Below are positions 1 to 7,857 of a stretch of 64,000 nucleotides of DNA, piece by piece. Below the pieces are notes generated by a model. That model was given only the letters and a program-made list of their open reading frames with translations, searched no databases and was not told the DNA's origin. The position numbers and the translations under genes are program-made. The number at the start of each line of letters is the position of its first letter. Within the stretch, counting starts at the first letter, position 1. Origin of the DNA: Desulfobacterales bacterium (lineage in GTDB: Bacteria > Desulfobacterota > Desulfobacteria > Desulfobacterales > CAFBRK01); the NCBI GenBank assembly GCA_021737185.1, contig JAIPEL010000005.1:1-64000 (forward strand), given 5' to 3'.

Positions 1-2
1 TG

Positions 3-1679
3 CCCCTTCCCGAATTTTCCGATGCGATGGTCGGAGACGGCTTTATCGATCTGCCCCTGGATCGGGGGGACGTTCTTCGGCGAATTCGCTTTTTGGCGGC
101 CAAGCCGGTCGGCGACCAGGGCCTGGCCCTGATTCCCTCCTTTTCTCTCGAGCTGGTCCGGGTTTGGAAAAACCTTGAATTTTCCTTCGACTTTTCCCAT
201 CCGAACCACCTGCTCATGGGCGCAGACAGCGAAGACCAGCTCGCCCTTCCCTACCCGGAGCTCCTGATCGATTTTTCCGGGGATTACAGCGCATTTCCAC
301 AAATCTCCTTTTCAGACGCCATGGCCGGCCGCTTCGATGACAAGACCGTGGCCGGCCGCATGGTTCTGATCGGCAGCGTCCGGGCACTTGAAAAGGATTT
401 TTTGACGACTCCCTTTACTCGTTTCCGCAACGTTCTCCATGGCTATGACAAGCGCTTCGGCGCCCTTGTGGAAGACTTCGCCGCCCAAAAGGAGCCCGGC
501 GTGGCATGCCACGCCCACGCCGTGGAAACCCTGCTGCGGGGATCCTGGATTCGAAAGGTTTCTTCGCATTGGACGCTGGGCCTTTTTCTTCTGGCCGGCC
601 TGGCCGGGATTTTGTTCTTCGTTCCGGGGGTTTCGCTTCGCTGGGCGGTGATCGTTTTCATCGGCGTTGAGCTGTCGCTGCTCGCAACGGCCCATTTGAT
701 GTTCCAATCGGCAAGGCTTTGGCTGCCGATCGTTCCTGCGGGAACGGTGTTCATGGGCCAGTTCGTTGCAGGGGCCGTTCTTCAGAAGGTCTATGAGCAG
801 CGAAGAAACGCCGTGGTGACCAACCTGTTCGGCAAATATGTGTCGCCCGCCGTCGTGGCCGACATCCTGGAGCACGACCTGGATGACGCCTTGGCCGGAC
901 AGCGGCGGGAGGTGTCGATTCTCTTTTCCGACCTTCGAGGCTTCACCACCCTGTCCGAACGGCTCGGCGCGCGCCGCACCGGCCGGCTGCTCAACGCCTA
1001 TTTCGACGCCATGCTGCCCCTGGTCTTCGCGCACGAAGGCACCCTGGATAAGCTGATGGGAGATGCGGTGATGGCATTTTACGGCGCTCCGGCCGTGGTG
1101 GCCGAACACCCGGTGCGCGCCGCAGAGACCGCCCTTTCCATGCTCGACGCCCTGGAGGACCTCAAGAGAGGCGGCGAGCCGGATGCAGAAGCACTGGAAA
1201 TCGGCATCGGCCTCAATACCGGGGAGGTGACCGTCGGCAATCTGGGCAGCGCCGATTTTATGGATTACACGATCATCGGAGACGCCGTAAACCTGGCATC
1301 GCGGCTGGAGGGGCTCAACAAGACCTACAAAACGCGGGTGATCGCCAGCCAGGAGACGGCCCGGCGGCTCGACCCGCGCTTTATCGTGCGGGAGTTGGAC
1401 CGGGTTCGGGTCAAAGGAAAGACCGGGGCGGTGACCATCTTTGAACTGGCCGGCTACCGGCAGCGTGTTTCCGAAGCGAGGATTTCGGCCCTGACCACAT
1501 TTGAAGCGGGCCTGGCCGCCTTCCGGCAGCGACAGTGGGACCGGGCAGAATCCCTGTTTTCAGAGGTTCTCGACCGGATCGCCGACGACGGGCCGAGTCT
1601 TTGCTACCTCGACCGGATCGAAGCGCTTCGAAAACACCCACCGGCAAAGGACTGGGACGGGGTAGCGGTCTTTATCTAG
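3..1679 (+). CDS. CHASE2-domain adenylate cyclase, class III (5' end outside window)
   Basis: This gene makes cAMP from ATP in response to an extracytoplasmic signal sensed by a CHASE2 domain. The reading frame is open to the window edge, so the start is missing; the first Met in view is at position 27. Counting from that Met, residues 1-170 resemble CHASE2, three membrane segments lie near 181-199, 205-226 and 232-253, and the cyclase domain begins near 295. The two metal aspartates (D302 in FSDLRGFT, D346 in KLMGD), the adenine-selecting pair K342/D413 and the transition-state N422/R426 are all present, so the enzyme should be active. The last 70 residues look like one TPR-type helical repeat. 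The family is clear; the signal it senses cannot be told. Confidence 0.9.
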   Translation, partial: PLPEFSDAMVGDGFIDLPLDRGDVLRRIRFLAAKPVGDQGLALIPSFSLELVRVWKNLEFSFDFSHPNHLLMGADSEDQLALPYPELLIDFSGDYSAFPQISFSDAMAGRFDDKTVAGRMVLIGSVRALEKDFLTTPFTRFRNVLHGYDKRFGALVEDFAAQKEPGVACHAHAVETLLRGSWIRKVSSHWTLGLFLLAGLAGILFFVPGVSLRWAVIVFIGVELSLLATAHLMFQSARLWLPIVPAGTVFMGQFVAGAVLQKVYEQRRNAVVTNLFGKYVSPAVVADILEHDLDDALAGQRREVSILFSDLRGFTTLSERLGARRTGRLLNAYFDAMLPLVFAHEGTLDKLMGDAVMAFYGAPAVVAEHPVRAAETALSMLDALEDLKRGGEPDAEALEIGIGLNTGEVTVGNLGSADFMDYTIIGDAVNLASRLEGLNKTYKTRVIASQETARRLDPRFIVRELDRVRVKGKTGAVTIFELAGYRQRVSEARISALTTFEAGLAAFRQRQWDRAESLFSEVLDRIADDGPSLCYLDRIEALRKHPPAKDWDGVAVFI

Positions 1680-1973
1680 AAATAGTGTCATTCTCATCTG
1701 CAGCCACACCACCATAATTGTTATTGTTGCAGAAGTCGGCATTTGTCACGCTGAAATATTTTGAGCATCTCCTACTTGAAAAGCCAATCGAAATGAAATC
1801 AAATAGCCGTGACTTTCGGCTCGATGATCAAACCAACAGGCTCAATATGTTGTGGTTCAACCGAAAAGGCTTTGGGCAAGTAAAAGGGGAGTGTAGTCCG
1901 CGCAGACCTTTTCGCGGGAATGCTTCGGCATTGCTTGGAGATAGAAGCCAGAAAATCGTCACTCGCCGGCAAT
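1680..1973. other. Intergenic stretch without a convincing gene
   Basis: An open frame runs through this stretch on the plus strand (1718-2107), but it resembles nothing I know, has no clear ribosome binding site, and runs into the attC-like site and the 3' end of vapC on the other strand. I treat it as non-coding. Confidence 0.5.
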
Positions 1974-2037
1974 GGATAACGCTCAAGCTCAGCGGCGCGC
2001 CGCTCTTTTGCGCGTCCGCTGAAGCGATATGTTGGCC
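1974..2037 (-). other. attC-like recombination site directly after vapC
   Basis: Read on the minus strand, the site starts with GGCCAAC and ends with GTTATCC. These resemble the R'' (RYYYAAC) and R' (GTTRRRY) simple sites of integron attC, though both depart from consensus. Between them CGCTTCAGCGGACGCGC can fold imperfectly on GCGCGCCGCTGAGCTTGAGCG. The site begins 8 bases after the vapC stop, the usual place for attC in a gene cassette. No integrase and no second attC were found, so this would be an isolated cassette remnant. The alternative is an ordinary GC-rich hairpin acting as terminator. Confidence 0.5.
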
Positions 2038-2045
2038 GGATGAGC

Positions 2046-2417
2046 CTATCTTTGGAAATACTTCACACCATCAATATGCTGAAAGTCTGAGTCCTGCGTC
2101 CAAATGACACAGTTATACTCTCGGGCGGTCGCCAAAATGATGCTGTCAGCCATTGGAATATCATGTTGGAGGCTCAGCTTGGAGGCTTTCATCGCAATAC
2201 TGACCGTGAGGTCAATAATTCTTCCTTTTTGCATCGCTGCAACCGCCTGAAGCGCATGATTTTCGGAGGATTCTCTGAGAACGACCTTGAATACTTCGTA
2301 GATGGTTATGACGGGAACAATTAGAGAGGATGGATCATTCAGCGGGGGAAGATAATGCTTTGCGTTCGGTCCGTCGGAAAAATATTCCAGCCAACCCGAA
2401 GAATCAATGATATTCAT
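2046..2417 (-). CDS. vapC: VapC-family PIN-domain toxin ribonuclease
   Basis: A 123-residue PIN-domain protein, expected to be the RNase toxin of a type II toxin-antitoxin pair. The acidic residues that bind the metal are in place: D5 in MNIIDSSGW, E41 in TIYEVFK, D91 in MADSIIL and D109/D111 in TQDSDF. Its start overlaps the stop of the antitoxin gene by four bases (ATGA), which indicates translational coupling. The stop codon lies only 8 bases before the attC-like site. Length and motif order are normal for VapC. The RNA target cannot be predicted from this sequence. Confidence 0.88.
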   Translation of the reverse strand: MNIIDSSGWLEYFSDGPNAKHYLPPLNDPSSLIVPVITIYEVFKVVLRESSENHALQAVAAMQKGRIIDLTVSIAMKASKLSLQHDIPMADSIILATAREYNCVIWTQDSDFQHIDGVKYFQR

Positions 2418-2620
2418 ACCCGGTCTTTCTCACGTTCAACCCTTGTGTCAATTCCCTTGAGAAATCCTCTGAGTTCAGCGATATCCCGGTCGGGGATCAG
2501 CTCGATGCGTCCTTCATATTCAACCACCCTCATTTTCTGTCCAGGCCGCAGTTTCAGTGCATCTCTGATAGATTTGGGTATAACCACCTGATATTTTGGT
2601 GATACTGTGACGGTCTGCAT
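2414..2620 (-). CDS. vapB: VapB-type AbrB/SpoVT antitoxin
   Basis: A 68-residue protein with an N-terminal swapped-hairpin AbrB domain (TVTVSPKYQVVIPKSIRDAL, then PGQKMRVVEYEGRIELIP) and a charged C-terminal tail that would wrap the VapC active site. I start it at the Met of MQTVTV because GGAG lies seven bases upstream; a longer frame reaching 2680 has no such site. AbrB-type antitoxins usually bind their own promoter together with the toxin. Inverted repeats 85-115 bases upstream (2706-2735) could be the operator, but that is inference. Confidence 0.88.
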   Translation of the reverse strand: MQTVTVSPKYQVVIPKSIRDALKLRPGQKMRVVEYEGRIELIPDRDIAELRGFLKGIDTRVEREKDRV

Positions 2621-2705
2621 ATGATACTCCAATCGATATAGTTTAGGTATTACAATAGAGCTATCGATTGCATCTGTCAACTCTGTACGGCCAACTAGTG
2701 AGTAG

Positions 2706-2735
2706 CGTGCGATTTTGCACGTTTATGGGTAAACG
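2706..2735. promoter_or_regulatory. Paired small inverted repeats upstream of vapB, possible operator
   Basis: CGTGC-gatttt-GCACG (2706-2721) is followed with a one-base overlap by CGTTTA-tggg-TAAACG (2720-2735). A further GCATTTTTGCGCGTTTAT resembles the first half. Such symmetric sites upstream of a toxin-antitoxin operon often bind the TA complex. No clear promoter boxes were identified, so the assignment is tentative. Confidence 0.3.
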
Positions 2736-3435
2736 AGCATTTTTGCGCGTTTATTAAATAATTCGGCAAAAATGCGGGCTGATTCAGCACTGTTGATACC
2801 ATTCCGGAAAAGTCAGGTGCACAGAATTAGGTCAAAACTGCCATGAAATTTGTGCAATATCCGTCTATATTTCGAACCTTCTTTACATAACCCACTGAAT
2901 ATTTCTGTTTTAAACCCTTGGCATGAAACATGCTCATGCTTCTGACACCCGATATTTTGTACAGGGTAGTTATGACATAATATCACGCAAAAAAGCGCGG
3001 TTATCGGGGTTGATCTTCCATCTTCATATTCTAAAAGGCCCGGAAAGTGAGCGTCGGACAGATTCGGTAATCCTTGTAAAACTTGCCAGGTTCAGCGAGT
3101 AATATTACCATGTCTCGGCAGCGCGTAGGTTGGGCTGAAATTGTGAAGTCCAACATTCTGAGCGTACCCGCCGGATTCGTCCACATCGATCTTGAGACCG
3201 GTTCTCCAGTATTCCTCGGAAAATCAAAGAGCCTAAGCAAGTCCGACGGCGTGTAATGCGTCTTCTCCGGTGATGATGGTTACGGCGTCCAGCTTATTCC
3301 TCGTTGCCGCCGCACCGGCTGCAACGGTTTCGGGGGGCTATGCATCCACGATACAACTATGCTATGGACAACTCGTCCGTATCTCGCTGATGCGGAATGC
3401 TTGTTGTCGTTGACTATAAACCAGGAACCCGCAGC
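2736..3435. other. 700-base region with no recognisable gene
   Basis: The base composition is more AT-rich than the flanks up to about 3000. A 48-codon plus-strand frame (3111-3256, beginning MSRQRVGWAEIV) and a 69-codon minus-strand frame (3031-3240) cover the same DNA; neither is recognisable or has a good ribosome binding site. A GG-N10-GC pair in TTGGCATGAAACATGCTC (about 2917-2934) has sigma-54 spacing but is far from any gene. This may be eroded genomic DNA between the VapBC cassette and the RlpA-like gene. Confidence 0.5.
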
Positions 3436-3792
3436 GTGTCATTGCTCCGAATCATCCTGATCGCCGCCGGCCTTGGCCTGCTATCCTGCAGTATTATCAA
3501 AACCACCTACACGATCACCGCCGGGACTTTGAAACTGGGCTATACCGTCACCAAATTCGCCGGCAAGACCGTCTACCACGTGGGCAAATTCACCTTCACG
3601 GTGGTTGCGGCCCCCTTGAGCTGGCCCCTCATAAGGGATGACATCGAAACCATCGTGCGGGTCAACGACCGAGGCCCCTTCATCGAAGGCCGGATCATTG
3701 ACCTGAGCGCCGGAGCCTCTCAAAAACTCGGCTTTTACGATAAGGGCACCGCCAGAGTCCTGGTGGAAGCTGTCCAGCTCGAAGGCGGATGA
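3436..3792 (+). CDS. RlpA-like lipoprotein lacking the first half of its double-psi barrel
   Basis: The C-terminal half, VRVNDRGPFIEGRIIDLSAGASQKLGFYDKGTARV, is the second half of the RlpA double-psi beta-barrel, a septal peptidoglycan lytic transglycosylase fold. The first half, which normally carries the GxASWYG...TANGE...TAAH segment with the catalytic Asp, is absent; the protein jumps from APLSWPLIRDDIETI straight to IVRVND. I chose the GTG at 3436 because it is preceded by AGGA and gives a compact lipoprotein signal ending in LLSC. An upstream ATG at 3397 would give 131 residues. The gene is probably an in-frame deletion derivative with no enzymatic activity. Confidence 0.6.
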   Translation: MSLLRIILIAAGLGLLSCSIIKTTYTITAGTLKLGYTVTKFAGKTVYHVGKFTFTVVAAPLSWPLIRDDIETIVRVNDRGPFIEGRIIDLSAGASQKLGFYDKGTARVLVEAVQLEGG

Positions 3793-3870
3793 TGGGCCGC
3801 TTCGGGCCGATCCGCCATCCAGGTTGACACTCTGGACAACTGTACCTCTCTTGCTGTTGGTTTTCCTTAA

Positions 3871-3895
3871 ATAAAAAAACCCGCCGGGAGGCGGG
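3871..3895 (-). terminator. Rho-independent terminator of the ferredoxin gene
   Basis: On the minus strand a CCCGCC-TCCC-GGCGGG stem is followed directly by seven T and then ATTT. It lies about 70 bases after the ferredoxin stop and suits that gene. Confidence 0.85.
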
Positions 3896-3906
3896 AATAT
3901 GAGGCG

Positions 3907-3942
3907 TCCCGGGGCCTTTGCTCATAAGGAAAGGCCCCGGGA
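3907..3942. repeat. Perfect 13-base inverted repeat between ferredoxin and its terminator
   Basis: TCCCGGGGCCTTT and AAAGGCCCCGGGA flank a 10-base loop. There is no T tract, so it is probably a 3' mRNA stabilising hairpin ahead of the real terminator at 3871-3895. Confidence 0.7.
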
Positions 3943-3963
3943 GATATGCGGCATAAAATAGAA

Positions 3964-4152
3964 TTAAGTCTCTTCCACGGTAATGGCGCCCGCTTCACAG
4001 ACTTCGACACAGCTTTCGCAGCCAAGACATTCTTCGGCGTTGACCGGAACGGATTTTCCATCCTGCATCTCGAACACTTCCACAGGGCAGACATCGACGC
4101 ATTCTTCGCAGCCTTCGCACTTTTCCTCATCAACAATCGGATTGAACGCCAT
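3964..4152 (-). CDS. 2[4Fe-4S] ferredoxin
   Basis: A 62-residue soluble electron carrier of the clostridial type. Two cluster motifs are complete: CEGCEECVDVCP and CLGCESCVEVCE, each CxxCxxCxxxC. I start at MAFNPIVDEEKC because AGGAGG lies upstream at the right distance; the frame continues 10 codons further without support. It is transcribed alone: a possible promoter lies upstream and a strong terminator follows. The residue after the fourth Cys of the second motif is Glu rather than Pro. The redox partner is unknown. Confidence 0.95.
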   Translation of the reverse strand: MAFNPIVDEEKCEGCEECVDVCPVEVFEMQDGKSVPVNAEECLGCESCVEVCEAGAITVEET

Positions 4153-4231
4153 TTGATATAGCCTCCTTTCTACGGTAAACATTCGCTCCCGGGGATCCCT
4201 GTCCCCTGGCGACTTCCATTCCGCGCAAGTC

Positions 4232-4258
4232 CTTATACCAATTGAAAAACCGAGTCAA
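4232..4258 (-). promoter_or_regulatory. Possible sigma-70 promoter for ferredoxin
   Basis: On the minus strand TTGACT (4253-4258) and TATAAG (4232-4237) are separated by 15 bases, shorter than the ideal 17. It lies about 80 bases before the ferredoxin start. Confidence 0.35.
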
Positions 4259-4425
4259 GCCTTCTTGAGAGGATTCGGTCTTTTTCCGGAGAATAACAAC
4301 ATCCACTTTATTATCAACAAGTTATAGGGATTGTCATGTTTCCGTTCCGTTTGAGGGGGCTTGATATGCACTGGCGCTGCGCGAACTCAAGGTCATAGAT
4401 CGGATGTTGGACAATCCCTAACAGT

Positions 4426-5355
4426 TTACGGCATTTCGACCAGGGCCAACAGCGTTGCCTCTTCCGGTCGATCCGCCGCTGCTTCCCGCTCCGCCGTCTT
4501 GAGAAAGCGGGTAAACAGCCGGGCCGGATCCATGTCGGAAATGAAAAAAAGCGCCATTTTCGGGCCCTCGGACGGCGGCATCTCCGGCACTGAACGGCCG
4601 GCGGCCAGCGCTTCGGCAACGTCGTCGATGCTGCCGCCGGCCTCGACTGCGGCAGACCTTACTGTTTCCGGATCAGGGGCAGCTTCCAGCACCGCCTCGA
4701 GAACCGCCCTGCTGGGGGTGACAAACATTCTCGCCGACGTCTCGGCGGGTCCGGACGCCAAATAGAGGCGGCACCAGGCCCGGATTCGCTCCTCGGTCAT
4801 GAAGCGTCCGGAATCGAAGGCAGCTGCGGGGGCATCAAGTCCCTTGAGGCCGGGCAGGCGCCGGCCTTCATGAAGCTCGGTGAACATGGCGCTTTCCAGC
4901 CCCTGGAGCTTTTCCAGATCCTGCTCGATCTCCCGGCTCTGGCGGTCGTATTCCTGTGCCATGAGCAAAAAAAGCCGGGCACGGGTCAGCCGCTGGTCAG
5001 GACCGGCAACCTCGCCGGCACCTGAACGGCCCCGGCGAATTTCGGAACGGATCTGGGCCACATGGGAATCGTCAAAAAAGGGGATTTTTCCTTCCAGAAT
5101 TCGCGCCAGAGAAATGTCCGTTCCCCGATGAGCGTCCGCCCAGCTACGATATTCCCGCAGAAATCGCTCCAGGCGGTCATCGTCTCCTCGAAGCGGGACC
5201 ACGATCTCGATGCGGCCGGCCGTCTGCCATTTCAACAGCTCGGGTGGAATTTTCCCTTCGGAAGGCGCCAACACAACCGGTCGAACCGAAAAAGCCTCCA
5301 GCGCCGAAAGCTGCGCAGGAGAAATCCAAGAAAAGGGGAAAAGGACTGCGTTCAA
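4426..5355 (-). CDS. Unrecognised 309-residue cytoplasmic protein
   Basis: I do not recognise this protein. It begins MNAVLFPFSWISPAQLSALEAF, has no signal peptide or membrane segment, and is rich in Arg, Glu and Ala with a predicted helical character. A charged central stretch, roughly residues 105-170 (RSEIRRGRSGAG...EQDLEKLQGLESAM), could form a coiled coil. It follows the cysK-cysS fusion on the same strand, separated by a palindromic repeat element, so it is probably transcribed with it only by read-through. The frame is long and uninterrupted with housekeeping-like codon use, so it is likely real. Confidence 0.7.
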   Translation of the reverse strand: MNAVLFPFSWISPAQLSALEAFSVRPVVLAPSEGKIPPELLKWQTAGRIEIVVPLRGDDDRLERFLREYRSWADAHRGTDISLARILEGKIPFFDDSHVAQIRSEIRRGRSGAGEVAGPDQRLTRARLFLLMAQEYDRQSREIEQDLEKLQGLESAMFTELHEGRRLPGLKGLDAPAAAFDSGRFMTEERIRAWCRLYLASGPAETSARMFVTPSRAVLEAVLEAAPDPETVRSAAVEAGGSIDDVAEALAAGRSVPEMPPSEGPKMALFFISDMDPARLFTRFLKTAEREAAADRPEEATLLALVEMP

Positions 5356-5372
5356 GTGGGGCTCCTTTGGTT

Positions 5373-5510
5373 AAATGACTATAATGACTAAAATGAGCTA
5401 AAATGCCTAAAATGGTAGAAGGCTGCGGCTTTGTTTCGGGCCCTGCTATGCAATTTGCGCTATTCCTTCATTTTAGGCATTTTAGGCATTCTATGCATTT
5501 TAGCTCATTT
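5373..5510. repeat. Palindromic TAGGCATTTT repeat element, copy 1
   Basis: The left arm (TAAATGACTATAATGACTAA..., AAAATGAGCTAAAATGCC) and the right arm (TTAGGCATTTTAGGCATTC..., TAGCTCATTT) are inverted copies around a 57-base GC-richer loop. The right end supplies the TGA stop of cysK-cysS (5505-5507). A second copy sits at 14463-14600 at the end of kdnA. It can form a long hairpin and may end or stabilise transcripts. Confidence 0.85.
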
Positions 5511-7808
5511 GACTTCTTTGTTGGCTCCTGCCCTCCGGTCCCTGACCACGACCCCCATCTTCTTAAGCCGGTCCCGGATCTGGTCAGCCCGTTTCCAGTC
5601 TCCATGCTTTCTTGCCTCGTCGCGCTCGGCCATCATTTTTCGCACCGCATCGTCGTCGTACGCGCCGGTAAAGTCGCAGACGTTCCACACGGCGTCGATC
5701 TCCCGAAACGCTTCCAGGATTTTTCGCGCCCCCGCCGGATCGAGGTGTTCTTCCAGTAGAAGGCGGTTGACCTTTCGCACAATTCGAAACACCGCCGCCA
5801 TGGCCGCCGACGCGTTCAGATCGTCGTCCAGGGCGTCGGTAAACCCCTGCTTCAAATCATACAGCAGCTGGTCGATATCTTCGTAGTGCCGGCCGTCCCG
5901 CACGTTTTGCAGGGAGTGAATGCAGGCGTCGAGCCGCTGAAGAGAGCGGCGGGCGTCGTCGAGGCGATCCGTGGAAAACCGCAGCGGCTTTCGATAATGC
6001 GCGGTCAACAGCCAGAAACGAACCTCCCGACCGGAGTAGCCCTGTTCGGCCAGTTCCGTCAGGGGCGGCCCGCCGGGTTCGCCGTCGACCTCGATCCGGT
6101 CACAGTGCATCCAATATCGGGCCAGCGGCTTTCCGGTGGCGGCAAGAGAGATGGCGATTTCGTTTTCGTGGTGGGGGAAAATATGCTGGCGGCCGCCGGT
6201 ATGGATGTCGAAGCTTTCCCCCAAATACTTCATGGCCATGGCGGCGCACTGAATATGCCAGGAGGGACGGACGTTTCCCCAATCGGTTTTGGCGTAGATC
6301 CCCCGCTTCAACTCGGTCAGGGTGCAGCGTTTGAACAGGGTGAAATCCCGCGGATTGTCTTTTTCGTATTCATCCAGGTTGACGGTGGCGCCGATTTTGA
6401 TCTTCTCCAGGTCGACTCCGGAAAGCTTTCCGTATTCCGGGCTTTGGGAAATGTCAAAATACAGGGAGCGGAGCTTTTCATAGCCGGCGCCCTGCTTTTC
6501 GACCCGCTGGGCCAGGGAGATCATGTCATCTACATGGGCACTGGCCCGGGGGGTTTCATCGGCGGGCCGGATCCGCAGGTAGTTTAGATCTTCTATGATC
6601 TGGTCGACGTGCAGATTCGTGAATTCGGACAGTTCCATCCCGGCCCGCTGGGAGCCTTCGATGGTCCTGTCGTCCAGGTCGGTGATGTTCATCACGTGAA
6701 AAACCTGATGGCCGCGAAACTCAAGGTGCCGGCAGAGAAGATCGGCAAAGATGAACCGGCGGCAGTCGGCGATGCGCATCCGCTCGTAGGCCGTCGGCCC
6801 GCACGTATAGACCGAAGCCCTGCCGCTTCGAAGGGGGCGGAACGGTTCTTTCGTGCGGGTCAGCGTGTTGAAGACATGAAGCGAGATCTCCTCTGCCACG
6901 GTGAACAGCGAGGTGCTCAAATAGCGCTCCCCCCCGTCCGGGCAGATGACCACGATCACCCCTTCTTCCATCGCCTCGGCTTCCCGGCAGGCCACGGCCA
7001 TGGCCGCGCCGCTGCTCATTCCCAGGAAAAGGCCCTCGTGGCGGGCCAGTCTTCGGGTCATTTCAAACGCTTCTTCGTCTTCGACGTTCACTTTCCGGTC
7101 GAGGCGCTTTTTGTCGAAAATCTCCGGGCAGTAGGACTCTTTGAGGTTTTTGAGCCCCTGGAGTTTGTGGCCGAGATAAGGCTCGACACCGATGATCGCT
7201 ACGGCGGGGTTGTATTCCTTGAGCCGCCGGGACAGCCCCATGAGCGTGCCGGTGGTGCCCATGGTGACCACCACCGCCGTCACCCGACCGCCGGTCTGTT
7301 CCCAAATCTCCGGGGCGGTTCCGTAGTAGTGGGCCTCCCAGTTGGCCTCGGTGTTGTATTGATCCGCCATGAAATAGGCATCCGGGCTTTCCCGGACGAG
7401 CCGATAGACTTCTTCGATGGCCCCGTCGGTGCCCAGATGCCCGGGCGTCAGGAGGATCTCTGCCCCCCGGGCTTTGAGGATCTTTTTGCGCTCGATGCTG
7501 ACGGACTCGGCCATCGCCAGCAGCAGCCGGTAGCCCTTCACCGAGCAGACCAGGGCAAGACCGATTCCGGTGTTTCCGCTGGTGGCTTCGATGACGGTCT
7601 TGTCGGCGGTAAGAAGGCCGCTTCGCTCTCCTGCCTCGATCATGGCCAGTGCGGCCCGGTCCTTGATGGATCCGCCGGGGTTGCAGTATTCCAGTTTGGC
7701 CAGAATCTTCACCCGGGGATTCGGGTTGAGCCGGCGAATCTCAACAAGAGGGGTGTTGCCGATGGCTTCGAGAATCGAGGAATATGTCCGCCGTCGTTCT
7801 GAATTCAT
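5505..7808 (-). CDS. Cysteine synthase fused to a cysteinyl-tRNA-synthetase-like domain without HIGH or KMSKS
   Basis: Residues 1-310 are a PLP-dependent cysteine synthase: K49 in GGSIKD forms the Schiff base, SGNTG (77-81) and GTTGT (184-188) hold PLP, and SSGAA and ERYLST follow; GTTGT is CysM-like. Residues 311-767 align end to end with cysteinyl-tRNA synthetase (FNTLTRTKEPF, NITDLDD, CLEFR-type core, C-terminal RADQIRDRLKKMG). The zinc ligands remain (C336 in YTCGPT, C521 in WHIQCAAM, FPHHENE). But the HIGH position reads RIAD (345-348) and the KMSKS loop is replaced by a shortened GEPGGPPL. ATP activation of cysteine should therefore be impaired. It might supply or sense cysteine, but the product is unknown. 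No linker is visible, and the frame is intact. Confidence 0.92.
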   Translation of the reverse strand: MNSERRRTYSSILEAIGNTPLVEIRRLNPNPRVKILAKLEYCNPGGSIKDRAALAMIEAGERSGLLTADKTVIEATSGNTGIGLALVCSVKGYRLLLAMAESVSIERKKILKARGAEILLTPGHLGTDGAIEEVYRLVRESPDAYFMADQYNTEANWEAHYYGTAPEIWEQTGGRVTAVVVTMGTTGTLMGLSRRLKEYNPAVAIIGVEPYLGHKLQGLKNLKESYCPEIFDKKRLDRKVNVEDEEAFEMTRRLARHEGLFLGMSSGAAMAVACREAEAMEEGVIVVICPDGGERYLSTSLFTVAEEISLHVFNTLTRTKEPFRPLRSGRASVYTCGPTAYERMRIADCRRFIFADLLCRHLEFRGHQVFHVMNITDLDDRTIEGSQRAGMELSEFTNLHVDQIIEDLNYLRIRPADETPRASAHVDDMISLAQRVEKQGAGYEKLRSLYFDISQSPEYGKLSGVDLEKIKIGATVNLDEYEKDNPRDFTLFKRCTLTELKRGIYAKTDWGNVRPSWHIQCAAMAMKYLGESFDIHTGGRQHIFPHHENEIAISLAATGKPLARYWMHCDRIEVDGEPGGPPLTELAEQGYSGREVRFWLLTAHYRKPLRFSTDRLDDARRSLQRLDACIHSLQNVRDGRHYEDIDQLLYDLKQGFTDALDDDLNASAAMAAVFRIVRKVNRLLLEEHLDPAGARKILEAFREIDAVWNVCDFTGAYDDDAVRKMMAERDEARKHGDWKRADQIRDRLKKMGVVVRDRRAGANKEVK

Positions 7809-7857
7809 GGTCCCCTCAAAGTGCAGATAAAATCCCGTAGGCGATTGAATGAAAAAA

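Noticed and set aside
1718-2107. 129-codon plus-strand gene
   Set aside because: Overlaps the attC-like site and vapC; no ribosome binding site or known family.
2917-2934. Sigma-54 promoter TTGGCATGAAACATGCTC
   Set aside because: The GG-N10-GC spacing fits, but the next gene is 500 bases away and the -12 part is weak.
6609-7802. 397-codon plus-strand frame opposite cysK-cysS
   Set aside because: Antisense shadow of a strongly conserved gene.
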